Shown: piece after piece, positions 7,554 to 15,368 of the stretch
Numbering within the stretch: the stretch's first letter is position 1
Layout: every line of letters starts with the position of its first letter
Source: Actinomadura litoris
GTDB taxonomy: Bacteria > Actinomycetota > Actinomycetes > Streptosporangiales > Streptosporangiaceae
Length of the DNA: 64,000 nt
Direction of reading: 5' to 3'
Assembly (NCBI RefSeq): GCF_009733595.1
Contig: NZ_WOFH01000003.1
Span: forward strand, 124,001-188,000
Notes under the pieces: model-generated
Told to the model about the DNA's origin: nothing
The model's database searches: none
Seen by the model: only the letters and a program-made list of their open reading frames with translations
Translations under genes and position numbers: made by a program

Positions 7554-8999
7554 ATGGCGAAGAAGGACGGTGCGGTGGAGCCTGGGGTCGCGCTTGGGGG
7601 GCGGTATCGGCTGGTCACCCGGCTGGCCCGCGGCGGGATGGGGGAGGTGTGGTCGGCGGTCGACCAGAGTCTGGCGCGCTGGGTCGCCATCAAGATCGTG
7701 CTGGCGGAGATGGGTGCTGATCCGATGCTGATCGCTCGGTTGCGGCGGGAGGCCCAGACCGCGGCGGCTCTCTCCCACCCGGGGATCACTGTGGTCTACG
7801 ACATCGGAGAGCATGAAGGCCATCCGTTCTTCGTGATGGAGTTGCTGGAGGGGACCGACTTCAAGGCGCTGCTCGCCGATAGCCCCGGTGGAATGCCGGC
7901 AGTGCGTGCCGCGGGGTTGATGGCACAGGTGGCCGACGCGCTCGACTACGCCCATCGAAAGGGTGTGGTGCACCGGGATATCAAACCGGCCAACCTCATC
8001 GAACTGGTGGGAGGCGGTGTGCGGATCTGCGATTTCGGCATCTGTCGATACAGTGAGGCCACCACTGGACTCACCGCGTCCGGGGGAGTGCTGGGCACTC
8101 CTGCCTACATGGCTCCTGAGCAGTACGAGGACGGGTCTGTTGACGCACGCAGTGACTTGTATTCGTTCGGTTGCACGCTATATGCGCTGCTAACCGGTCG
8201 CCCCCCTTTTCCGGGTCCTTCACTGGTCGCGTTGATGCGCCAGCATCTGTCCATGCCTCCCGCTCGACTGACCGCCGCTCCGAGCCGCCTCGCCGATCTG
8301 GTGGCGAGCCTTCTTTCCAAGAACCCCGGCGACCGGCCCGCGTCCGCAGGAAAAGTCGCCGATGCGCTGCGGGCCGTGGCCGCCGAACGCTCCGTACCGT
8401 CGACCTTCGACGACGATCTGCGCGTGACATTCCCGAACCTCCAGCCCGTGCTCAAGTCATTTGACGAAGGCATCGCCGATCAGGTTCCCCGCGCCAGATC
8501 GCTGCTTCGGTGGCCTGATTTCGGCTATCAACTCGGTCGCGAACTAGCGGCCCTCGATGTCGACACCATTTTGATCATTCGCGAGCGAAACGAGACCCAT
8601 CACTATGTGCAGGCCATGCGCGAGACCGATCGGCTATATGCCGAGGCGGTCAGCAACAATTTCCTGACTGGCGACCTTCTGCTGACCGAGCAGGACGAGG
8701 CTGAGATGGTCAGGCTCGGTTGGAATCCTCCCCGTGATCCTGTACCAAAAAACTGGTGGACCGAGTTGCCGGCGTCTGCCACTGCCGCGGACCATCGAAA
8801 TCTGGCGAGCATCATGATGGTCGGCGCGTTGCGAGATGTTCAGGGCGTGCGGTGGACTTCGAGCCTGGTGTACGAGTCTTTCTGGCGGCACGGTACCGGG
8901 CTGATTGAATTGTTGGACTTCGACGTTGAATGTCTTGATAAAAAGCGGGTCTATGTACAAAAGAGCAGTGCTCAAAGGGATGGCCAGGGCCCGGAGTGA
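7554..8999 (+). CDS. Cytosolic Ser/Thr protein kinase with C-terminal TY-Chap-like domain
   Basis: A 481-aa protein. Residues about 15-275 are a complete Hanks-type kinase: glycine loop ARGGMGEVW, VAIK lysine, catalytic HRDIKPANL, DFG (ICDFGICRY) and YMAPEQY. There is no membrane segment, unlike most actinobacterial kinases. The C-terminal 200 residues contain HYVQAMRETDRLYAEAVSNNFL, LLTEQDEAEMVRLGWNPP and NWWTELP. These resemble the TY-Chap (YbjN/type III chaperone-like peptide-binding) domains of actinobacterial proteins. That domain could recognise a protein partner and target the kinase. Third-position GC is lower than the window average (tatcaactcggtcgc-type codons), hinting at an accessory origin. 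The ATG at 7554 has only a weak ribosome site. Confidence 0.88.
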   Translation: MAKKDGAVEPGVALGGRYRLVTRLARGGMGEVWSAVDQSLARWVAIKIVLAEMGADPMLIARLRREAQTAAALSHPGITVVYDIGEHEGHPFFVMELLEGTDFKALLADSPGGMPAVRAAGLMAQVADALDYAHRKGVVHRDIKPANLIELVGGGVRICDFGICRYSEATTGLTASGGVLGTPAYMAPEQYEDGSVDARSDLYSFGCTLYALLTGRPPFPGPSLVALMRQHLSMPPARLTAAPSRLADLVASLLSKNPGDRPASAGKVADALRAVAAERSVPSTFDDDLRVTFPNLQPVLKSFDEGIADQVPRARSLLRWPDFGYQLGRELAALDVDTILIIRERNETHHYVQAMRETDRLYAEAVSNNFLTGDLLLTEQDEAEMVRLGWNPPRDPVPKNWWTELPASATAADHRNLASIMMVGALRDVQGVRWTSSLVYESFWRHGTGLIELLDFDVECLDKKRVYVQKSSAQRDGQGPE

Positions 9000-9038
9000 A
9001 GAGCGTCGGCGGGCTGCCTGAGTGGATCTCGGTACCGA

Positions 9039-9092
9039 CTCAGGTTGTTGGTCCGGCTCGGGTTCGCCGCGCACGGGTTGTGTGCGGGGCTT
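9039..9092 (+). repeat. Diverged second copy of the 4692-4746 repeat
   Basis: CTCAGGTTGTTGGTCCGGCT (from 9039) and the following bases align with 4692 onward. The hairpin arms at 9067-9085 are degraded (CGCGCAC / GTGTGCGG) and the tail GGGGCTT is kept. It lies just downstream of the kinase gene, the same position relative to a gene end as the first copy, so it may be an old terminator element. Confidence 0.45.
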
Positions 9093-9241
9093 GGGGCGGC
9101 AGGGGCAGATTGTGCTGTGTCGACGGACGCTCCCGCGGCCGCCCTTCTAACCTGGTGGGGTAGCCGACCTCACCGGTTCCGCACCCTGATCTGCACTGAC
9201 ATGGCTTCCTCACGGCATCGATGATGGAGGTGAGGTGGTCT

Positions 9242-9748
9242 GTGGTGGCGGAGATCAGGGTCAGTGGTTTCGGGCGGCGGCAGACTGGGCTGGGGGCGGT
9301 CACCGATGAGGCGGCCGCCGCTTACGGGCGGATCCTGCTGGCGATCGTCGGTGCCGACGGTGAGGTGACGGAGCCGGAGTTCGACTGGCTCGTGGCCCAC
9401 CAGCGCTCGTTCGGTGTGCCCGAGCACGTCATCGACGGGTACGCCGCCTTCGATCACCGGTCGGCCGACCTGGATTCGCTGCTGGACGCGCTGGACGTCG
9501 ATGTCGACGGTTGGCGGCCCGGCCCCACGCTCATCTACCACGCGATCCAGATGGCCGGGGCCGACGGTGACTACGCCGATGCCGAGCGCGCCAAGGTGAA
9601 TGTCGCCGCCCGGCGGCTGGGTGTGCCCGACGATGTGGTCGCTGTGCTGCACCACATGGTCATTGCCGAGACTGCCCTGGACGCGATGCGCACCGTCCTG
9701 TTCCACACCGCTCCGGCGCCGGCCACGCCTCAGCAGCGCTGCCAGTAA
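9242..9748 (+). CDS. TerB-like domain protein, putative
   Basis: A small, mostly helical protein of about 168 aa with two acidic ADGE/ADGD loops: LAIVGADGEVTEPEFDWL and MAGADGDYADAERAKV. This spacing resembles the metal-binding TerB/tellurite-resistance helical fold, though I am not certain of the family. The frame is open from an ATG at 9221. GGAGG and GAGG at 9226-9235 then lie inside the frame and sit correctly for the GTG at 9242, which I prefer. Its stop overlaps the convergent DUF4360 gene by 19 bp. Confidence 0.6.
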   Translation: MVAEIRVSGFGRRQTGLGAVTDEAAAAYGRILLAIVGADGEVTEPEFDWLVAHQRSFGVPEHVIDGYAAFDHRSADLDSLLDALDVDVDGWRPGPTLIYHAIQMAGADGDYADAERAKVNVAARRLGVPDDVVAVLHHMVIAETALDAMRTVLFHTAPAPATPQQRCQ

Positions 9749-10353
9749 TAGAAGTAGTAGGTGCCCAGGCTGCCGTCGGTGGAATCCAGGGACAAGAGGT
9801 TCGCCTTGGACGGGTCGGACGTGCCCGCGTCCACTTGCAGTTCGGTGGCCAGAGTAGTGTTGCTGCGTTCGCCGCAGGGTTTGACGGGCACTTCGGGGAT
9901 GTCGCTCTGTTCGATGAATCGCCATACATCGGAGTACAGGCCGCGAATGGTGTTCTTTCGACCTGCGGGTGGATTGCGGTTGAATATGCTAAAGGACGAC
10001 CTCAGTGTGCCGGAGGCTCCTTCCTCCAGGCTTGCGAAGCCCTGGTTATCCACCCGCGAGATCCCGTAGGTGAATCCCGGCGGATGGGCCACCCGCACGG
10101 TGAGCCGGCAGCTCTTTCGGGAGTCGGACGGCGGCTGGTTTCCGCCGGCGTATGCGGTGTAGGAGCTGTAATAGACCCGGAAGTGCTCTTCCGTCGATTC
10201 GATCCTCACCGTGCCCACCGGGCAGCCTGTTCCGTTCATGGCCACCAGTTCGATCTTGACACTTCCGGCGGGCGGCTCTGCGGCGGCCGAGGCGGGGGCG
10301 GGGACCAGGGCGAGGGTGGTGCTCACCGCCGTGATTGTTCCGGATTTCAGCAT
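9730..10353 (-). CDS. Secreted DUF4360 family protein
   Basis: A 207-aa protein with a cleavable signal peptide (MLKSGTITAVSTTLALVPAPASAAA). A beta-rich secreted domain follows. GCPVGTVRIESTEEHFRVYYSSYTA, RKSCRLTVRVAHPPGFTYGI and a C-terminal YYWQRC match the DUF4360 family of small cysteine-containing secreted proteins in actinobacteria and fungi. Function is unknown in the family. Five cysteines could form disulfides. GGGAGG precedes the ATG by six bases, and a near-consensus promoter lies at 10386-10414. The gene is monocistronic and overlaps the TerB-like gene tail-to-tail. Confidence 0.85.
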   Translation of the reverse strand: MLKSGTITAVSTTLALVPAPASAAAEPPAGSVKIELVAMNGTGCPVGTVRIESTEEHFRVYYSSYTAYAGGNQPPSDSRKSCRLTVRVAHPPGFTYGISRVDNQGFASLEEGASGTLRSSFSIFNRNPPAGRKNTIRGLYSDVWRFIEQSDIPEVPVKPCGERSNTTLATELQVDAGTSDPSKANLLSLDSTDGSLGTYYFYYWQRC

Positions 10354-10385
10354 GACAGCCTCCCGGTGAGTGGAAGTCCATCGGT

Positions 10386-10414
10386 ATTTTATTTTCGGTC
10401 GGGCGGCCGGTCAA
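10386..10414 (-). promoter_or_regulatory. Near-consensus housekeeping promoter of the DUF4360 gene
   Basis: Read on the minus strand, TTGACC (10414-10409) and TAAAAT (10391-10386) are separated by exactly 17 bases. Each differs by one base from the sigma-70-type consensus. Transcription would begin near 10379, about 26 bases before the ATG. Such a match is unusual in this GC-rich genome and predicts strong expression. Confidence 0.7.
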
Positions 10415-10444
10415 TGTTGAATTCTTTTCTGTTCTTATTCACTT

Positions 10445-11350
10445 TCAACTTTTGGGTTCGCCGGTGGTCCAGTCCCAGGTGGTGAGGGTGGTGCGCATCA
10501 GTTCGGCGGCGGAGGAGAGGCGGGCGTCGGCGCGCCAGTGCAGGGTCAGCGTGCGGCGGCAGCCGGGGGCGTCCACGGTGATCCAGGCGACGGGGGCGAC
10601 GGTGGTGCTGCCGCGGGTCATGGTGCGGCGGGCGATGGCGGGGACGAGGCCGAGACCGAGGCCGGCGTTGATCAGGTCCGCCATCGCGGACGACTCGTCG
10701 CCCTCGCAGACGATCTTCGGGGTGAGGTGTTCGGCCGCGAAGAGGCGGTCGAGGAGCTGGCGTTGCCAGTGTCCCTTGCGGGCGGTCACGAAGGGCTGGT
10801 CGGCGAGGTCCCGGATGGTCACCGAGGTGCGGTTCGCCAGGGGGTGGTCGGGTGGGGCGGCCAGCCAGACCTCCTCGTCGAGGAGGTGGGCCGTTTCCAG
10901 GTCCTCGGCGTGGACCGGCTGGGACGCGGCGCACAGGTCGATGTCCTGGGCGCGCAGGTGGCGGGCCATCTGCCCGGCCGGCATCTGGTGGAGTTCGATC
11001 TCGATGGTGGGATGGGCCCGCTTGTAGGCGGTGAGGGGGCCGGTGAGGGTGAGGAAGGTCTCCGACGCGAGCCGGACGGTGCCGAAACCCTGGCTGGTGG
11101 CCTCGGCCACGGCCCGCCGTCCCGCGTCCAGCTCGCCCAGGGAGCGTTCCACGTAGCCGCGGAAGAGGCGTCCGGCGTGGTTCAGGCGGAGCCGTCCGCC
11201 GCGGTCGAACAGGGGTGTGCCGAGTTCCTTCTCCAGGCGGGCGATGGTGCGGCTCAGGGAGGGCTGGGCCACGTGGAGTTCGTCGGCGGCGCGGCTCAGA
11301 TGTTCCAGGCGTGCCACCGCGAGGAACTGCGTGAGCGTGTTCAGGTCCAC
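10445..11350 (-). CDS. LysR family transcriptional regulator
   Basis: A 301-aa LysR protein. The N-terminal winged helix-turn-helix (LTQFLAVARLEHLSRAADELHVAQPSLSRTIARLEKELG) is followed by a periplasmic-binding-protein-like effector domain (about 90-295). The start is set at the GTG at 11350 because GGAGG lies just upstream; longer in-frame starts would run into the divergent promoter. It is divergent from the membrane-protein/multicopper-oxidase pair and probably regulates it. No inducer can be read from the sequence. Confidence 0.9.
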   Translation of the reverse strand: MDLNTLTQFLAVARLEHLSRAADELHVAQPSLSRTIARLEKELGTPLFDRGGRLRLNHAGRLFRGYVERSLGELDAGRRAVAEATSQGFGTVRLASETFLTLTGPLTAYKRAHPTIEIELHQMPAGQMARHLRAQDIDLCAASQPVHAEDLETAHLLDEEVWLAAPPDHPLANRTSVTIRDLADQPFVTARKGHWQRQLLDRLFAAEHLTPKIVCEGDESSAMADLINAGLGLGLVPAIARRTMTRGSTTVAPVAWITVDAPGCRRTLTLHWRADARLSSAAELMRTTLTTWDWTTGEPKS

Positions 11351-11399
11351 CGGGCCTCCTTCATGACCGCAGATGCATAACGCCATAGCAATATTAATC

Positions 11400-11427
11400 T
11401 TGGACATGATAACTCCCGGGTCATAGC
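11400..11427 (+). promoter_or_regulatory. Candidate promoter of the multicopper oxidase operon
   Basis: TTGGAC (11400-11405) and CATAGC (11422-11427) are 16 bases apart and point toward the gene at 11457. They sit in an AT-rich stretch (11370-11415) that is the likely LysR binding zone. AGGAGGT follows upstream of the ATG. Confidence 0.4.
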
Positions 11428-11456
11428 GTCAGGGGCGATCGAGAGGAGGTCGCCCT

Positions 11457-11867
11457 ATGGCCACCGTCGCCGGCGGTTCGCGCCGGGTCAGGCCCATCGA
11501 GTGGGTGATGCGCGCGGTCGTCAGCGCGCACGCGGTTCTGATCTTCGGGCAGCCGGTGTTCGCCGGCGTCTATCTGAGCGGTGACTTCGACGGCCTGCGC
11601 TGGCATGCGGCCGGCGCGAACGTCGTCACGTCGGTCGGGTACGTGCAGGTGGTCGTCGGAATCGTCGCCTGGGTCCGGTTGCGCCGGGCCTGGCCGTTCC
11701 TCGCCACGCTGGCGCTGGTGGTCGCGGAGACGGTGCAGTACTTCGCCGGGTTGGGCGGCGCGCTGTGGCTGCACATCCCGCTGGGCGTGATGACGATCGT
11801 CGCGCTGGTCGTGATGTTCATCGCGGTCTGGTGGGCGCCCGTCCGGAGGGAGGGCACCGATGCGTGA
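11457..11867 (+). CDS. Four-helix membrane protein, unknown function
   Basis: A 136-aa protein with four predicted membrane segments (AHAVLIFGQPVFAGVYL, VVTSVGYVQVVVGIVAWV, FLATLALVVAETVQYF and LGVMTIVALVVMFIAVWW). It has a strong ribosome site (AGGAGGT) and an 8-bp overlap with the multicopper oxidase start, so the two are translationally coupled. It resembles the small membrane proteins next to oxidases in actinobacteria and could help deliver electrons or copper. That is inference from position only. Confidence 0.75.
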   Translation: MATVAGGSRRVRPIEWVMRAVVSAHAVLIFGQPVFAGVYLSGDFDGLRWHAAGANVVTSVGYVQVVVGIVAWVRLRRAWPFLATLALVVAETVQYFAGLGGALWLHIPLGVMTIVALVVMFIAVWWAPVRREGTDA

Positions 11868-13446
11868 GCGGGGGATGGGCAGGCGGCAGGTGCTCGGCAT
11901 CGGCGGGGCGCTCGGGCTGATGGCGGCCTCCGGGCTGTCGGTGTCGGCCGCGTTCTCGCGGCGTCCGGCGCTGACCGGCGCGGAGTTGCGCAGCGACCTG
12001 CCGTTGCCGTCCGCGTTCCGGGTGCCGCTGCCGGTCCCGCCCGTCCTGAAGCCGGTGAGCACGTCCGGCGGGGTGGACCGGTACGAGATCACCCAGCGGG
12101 TGGAGAGCGCGGAGATCCTGCCGGGGCACCGGACGCCGCTGTGGACCTACGACGGAACGTTCCCGGGGCCGACGATCGAGGCGCGCCGGGGGCGTCCGGT
12201 CAGCATCACGCACCGCAACGAGCTGCCCGTGCCGACGGTCGTCCACCTGCACGGCGGACGGACCGCGCCGGACTCCGACGGCTATCCGACCGACCTCGTC
12301 CTGCCCGAGGAATGGCAGGAGGGCCATGGCGCGCACGGCGGCGGGCACAAGATGAGCGATCCGCGGGCCGTGGTGACCAGGGTGACGCGCCGGTACACCT
12401 TTCCGATGGACCAGCGGCCGACGCTGCTCTGGTACCACGACCACCGGATGGACTTCACCGCTCCGGCGATCTGGCAGGGGCTGGCGGGGCTCCATGTCGT
12501 CCGGGACGACGCCGAGGACGCGCTCGGCCTGCCCTCGGGGCGGCGCGAGCTGCCCCTCATGATCACCGATCGGGCGTTCGCGGACAGCGGTGCCCTCGTC
12601 TATCCCGCGATCGACCGGACGCTGCGGACGCGGCCCGGCGTCCGCGGTGCCTACCTCGGCGGGGTCCTCGGTGATGTGATCCTGGTCAACGGCGCTCCGT
12701 GGCCGGTGCACGAGGTCGACGCCGTCCGGTACCGGCTGCGCTTCCTGAACGCCTCGAACTCCCGGCACTACGACCTTGAGGCGATCGGGCCCGACGGGCG
12801 CCGGCTCGATCTCGTCCAGGTCGGCTCCGACCAGGGGCTGCTCGCGGCGCCCGTCACGCACCGGCGGCTGCCGATCGCCCCCGCCGAACGCTACGACGTG
12901 GTCGTCGACTTCGCGGACGTCCCGGTCGGCGGCATGGTCAGGATCGCCAACCGGCTGGGCTCGGGCCGCACCGGCGACGTGATGGCGTTCCGGGTCGCGC
13001 GCAGGGCCGCCGACGGGAGCCGCGTGCCGCGCGTGCTGTCGACCGACCTTCCGACCTGGCGGCGGTCGGAGGCCGTGCGGACGCGCGAGTTCTCCTTCCG
13101 CGCCGGACGGATGCACGGGGACCACGGGTGGCTGATCGGCGGGCTGCCGTTCGATCCCGCGCGCTCGGACGTCAAGGTCGGTCTCGGCGACGTCGAGGTG
13201 TGGCGGCTGGTGGCCGACGTCCACCATCCCGTCCATCTGCATCTGGTCGGTTTCCGGGTGCTTTCCCGCAGCGGTCGAAAGCCCCTGCCCCAGGACGCGG
13301 GGCTGAAGGACACCGTTTCGCTGCGTCCGGGCGAATCGGCGGAGATCATCACGCGCTTCGACGGCTACCGGGGGCGCTATCTCTTCCACTGCCACAACGC
13401 CGAGCACGAGGACATGGGAATGATGGCCAATCTGGAGATCACCTGA
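11860..13446 (+). CDS. Tat-exported multicopper oxidase (CotA/laccase-like)
   Basis: A 528-aa oxidase with a twin-arginine signal (GRRQVLGIGGALGL...). All four copper-ligand clusters are intact: HLH (129-131), HDH (193-195), HPVHLH (456-461) and HCHNAEHEDMGM (510-521). The type 1 copper ligands are His456, Cys511, His516 and axial Met521. Three cupredoxin domains are of normal length. The enzyme would couple one-electron oxidation of phenols, bilirubin-like compounds or metal ions to reduction of oxygen to water outside the membrane. It is cotranscribed with the small membrane protein upstream and is probably controlled by the divergent LysR. Substrate unknown. Confidence 0.94.
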   Translation: MRERGMGRRQVLGIGGALGLMAASGLSVSAAFSRRPALTGAELRSDLPLPSAFRVPLPVPPVLKPVSTSGGVDRYEITQRVESAEILPGHRTPLWTYDGTFPGPTIEARRGRPVSITHRNELPVPTVVHLHGGRTAPDSDGYPTDLVLPEEWQEGHGAHGGGHKMSDPRAVVTRVTRRYTFPMDQRPTLLWYHDHRMDFTAPAIWQGLAGLHVVRDDAEDALGLPSGRRELPLMITDRAFADSGALVYPAIDRTLRTRPGVRGAYLGGVLGDVILVNGAPWPVHEVDAVRYRLRFLNASNSRHYDLEAIGPDGRRLDLVQVGSDQGLLAAPVTHRRLPIAPAERYDVVVDFADVPVGGMVRIANRLGSGRTGDVMAFRVARRAADGSRVPRVLSTDLPTWRRSEAVRTREFSFRAGRMHGDHGWLIGGLPFDPARSDVKVGLGDVEVWRLVADVHHPVHLHLVGFRVLSRSGRKPLPQDAGLKDTVSLRPGESAEIITRFDGYRGRYLFHCHNAEHEDMGMMANLEIT

Positions 13447-13758
13447 CGGCGTGGGGCGCCCGCGCGCGTGTTCGGCGTATTGGACCACGACGGTGGTGAC
13501 GGCTCGGTGATCTGAGGGGGCCAGGTATCCGCCTGGTGACAGCATCCTCCCTGCACCAGATGACCTCTTGTCCGTATGTGAGGGGAGAGTTACCGTCGGT
13601 GGCAAGCGCAGCAGTTGTAGCGGTTTGATCGAAGTGGATCACCTGTAGCGCTCTGAGGCCCCCTCGGCGGAAACCGGTGTACGCCGTCCGGCCCCAGGAC
13701 GCGCCAGAACGGCTCGACCGCCGCGCCGAACAGACCACCACTCGAAAGGACGAGATCC
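13447..13758 (+). other. Intergenic region without a recognisable gene
   Basis: 312 bases between the oxidase and the next small gene. No open frame has convincing composition. A moderately AT-richer stretch (13570-13640) could hold the promoter of the downstream gene, but I cannot assign boxes. Confidence 0.4.
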
Positions 13759-14070
13759 ATGGATCTGCCGACCATACAGTCGAACCTGGAGGGCGTGACC
13801 GAGCGCGCCGTCGCCACCGTCTTCACCGGCACGGCCACGTTCGTCACGCACGGCCAGGTCATCCTCAACGCGACCTCGGGCTCCTTCACGCCCAACACGC
13901 GGGTCACCGCCTCCATCGTCGAGCTCGACAGCAACGGGCTCCCGCAGATCGGTGCGGCGCGCCTGACCATTCACAACGTCCAGCCCTACCAGGGCGGCGT
14001 GCGCGTCTGGGCGAACATCGAATGGGGCTCCAACCTGCGAGTCCGGGTCAGTTACTTCTGGGAGACCTGA
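13759..14070 (+). CDS. Small conserved-looking hypothetical protein, 103 aa
   Basis: It starts MDLPTIQSNLEGVTERAVAT and is rich in alternating hydrophobic strands (TVFTGTATFVTHGQVILNATSG, TRVTASIVELDSNG, VRVWANIEWGSNLRVRVSYFW). This suggests a single beta-sandwich domain. No signal peptide, membrane helix or cysteine. AAAGGACGAG provides a ribosome site, codon use is typical, and a strong hairpin follows the stop, so it is very likely real. I recognise no family. Confidence 0.72.
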   Translation: MDLPTIQSNLEGVTERAVATVFTGTATFVTHGQVILNATSGSFTPNTRVTASIVELDSNGLPQIGAARLTIHNVQPYQGGVRVWANIEWGSNLRVRVSYFWET

Positions 14071-14085
14071 CCCTTCCGCATGACG

Positions 14086-14120
14086 GTGCGGGCGGCCTGA
14101 TTCAAGCGGGCCGCCCGCAC
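14086..14120. terminator. Bidirectional terminator
   Basis: GTGCGGGCGGCC (14086-14097) and GGCCGCCCGCAC (14109-14120) form a perfect 12-bp stem with an 11-base loop between two converging genes. TTCCCCCTTCC follows on the plus strand. Confidence 0.75.
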
Positions 14121-14143
14121 TTCCCCCTTCCAGGACGCGGGCG

Positions 14144-14548
14144 TTAGATCCGCTCCAGGAAAACCACCGGGATCTCCCGGTCCACCGTCTTCCGGTACTT
14201 CTCGTAGTTCGGCCAGACGGCGACCATCTTGGACCACACCGCCGCGCGCTCGGCGGCGCTCGCGTCCCGCGCCCTGGCCGTGAACCTGTCCCCCCTGACC
14301 TGGACCTTCACCTCGGGCTCGGCCTGGAGGTTCTGGTACCAGTTCGGGTTGACCGGGGCGCCGCCGTCGGAGGCCACGAGCACGTAGGCCCCGTCGTGCT
14401 CCTGGTAGATCAGCGGGGACTTGCGCTCCACACCGCTCCTGCGCCCCCTGGTGGTGAGGATGAGGACCGGCGCGCCGTTCTCCCAGTCGTGCCCGACCTC
14501 GCCGTCGGTCTCCTCGTAGCGGCGCACATGCTCGGGGCCGTACAGCAC
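14144..14548 (-). CDS. Deazaflavin (F420)-dependent nitroreductase family protein
   Basis: A 134-aa protein of the Ddn/DUF385 split-barrel family. It shows VLILTTRGRRSGVERKSPLIYQEHDGAYVLVASDGGAPVNPNWYQNL, the cofactor-binding and substrate-loop region of F420-dependent reductases, and the C-terminal PVVFLERI strand. Such enzymes use reduced F420 to reduce quinones, nitro compounds and other electrophiles at the membrane. The GTG at 14548 is preferred because GGAGAG sits just upstream; an ATG at 14590 is an alternative. It stands alone, convergent with the small gene before it. Confidence 0.88.
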   Translation of the reverse strand: MLYGPEHVRRYEETDGEVGHDWENGAPVLILTTRGRRSGVERKSPLIYQEHDGAYVLVASDGGAPVNPNWYQNLQAEPEVKVQVRGDRFTARARDASAAERAAVWSKMVAVWPNYEKYRKTVDREIPVVFLERI

Positions 14549-14664
14549 GGACTCTCCCTCCCGTTGATGATCATCTTCTCCGCCCAACATACGCCGTGGG
14601 CGTCCCGCCGGGACAGGGACGCTCGCACCTGGCCCGGGACGGCGGACTGTGGCAGACAGGAAGG

Positions 14665-15297
14665 ATGGACGTCACGGCGGGAGTGTGGGACCGGCTGATC
14701 ACGGAGGGCACCGGGAAGCGGTTCGGTGCCGGGGAGGTCGTGCTGCGGCAGGGGGATCCGCCGACGCACGTGCTGATCCTGGTGTCGGGACGGGTGAAGG
14801 TGCTGCTCACCCTGCCGCAGGGCGAGGTGCTGCTGCTGGCCGTACGGGGGCCGGGGGAGCTGCTCGGCGAGATCGCCGTGCTCGGCGGGGACGACCGGTC
14901 GGCGACGGTCGTGGCCATCGACGCGTGCGAGACGCGGGTGGTGGCGGCCGAGCGGTTCCGGGCGCTGGTGCGTTCGACCGGACTGCAGGACGAGCTGCTG
15001 CGCCGGGCCGTGCGGCGGTTCCGCGAGGCCGAGGCGTGGCGGGGCGAGATCGCCACGCTGCCCGCCGGGACGCGGGTCGCGCGGGCGCTGGTGCGGCTCG
15101 CGGCGGCGTCCGGGGAGACGGTGTGGCTCGGCCAGATGGAGATCGGTCAGGCGGTGGGGCTGTCGCGCGGCGTGGTCGCCGCCGAGCTGGCGCGGTTACG
15201 GGACCTCGGGCTGGTCGTGACCGAGCGGCGGCGGGTCGTCATCCTCGATCTCCCCGGGCTGCGGGACCTGGCCGATTCGGGACAAGGTTCTGTCTGA
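14665..15297 (+). CDS. Crp/Fnr family transcriptional regulator
   Basis: A 210-aa regulator with an N-terminal cyclic-nucleotide-binding barrel (about 10-125) and a C-terminal Crp winged helix (WLGQMEIGQAVGLSRGVVAAELARLRDLGLV, about 160-195). The phosphate-binding cassette GELLGEIAVLGGDDRSATV keeps the GE and the RSA arginine used to bind cAMP, so nucleotide binding is plausible. No FNR-type cysteines. The ATG at 14665 follows CAGGAAGG. It lies 71 bp before a nucleotide-cyclase-like gene, an arrangement that suggests it reads a nucleotide signal from that system. Confidence 0.9.
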   Translation: MDVTAGVWDRLITEGTGKRFGAGEVVLRQGDPPTHVLILVSGRVKVLLTLPQGEVLLLAVRGPGELLGEIAVLGGDDRSATVVAIDACETRVVAAERFRALVRSTGLQDELLRRAVRRFREAEAWRGEIATLPAGTRVARALVRLAAASGETVWLGQMEIGQAVGLSRGVVAAELARLRDLGLVVTERRRVVILDLPGLRDLADSGQGSV

Positions 15298-15368
15298 TTC
15301 CGGACACACAGGGTGTTCGTGCGCCTGCATGGTGGACGGGACATTCAGCCCCCGGGGGAGTCGCAATC

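Noticed and set aside
9050..9090. Possible RNA element (riboswitch or small RNA) after the kinase gene
   Set aside because: Similarity to 4692-4746 and the degraded stem explain it better as an old terminator repeat.
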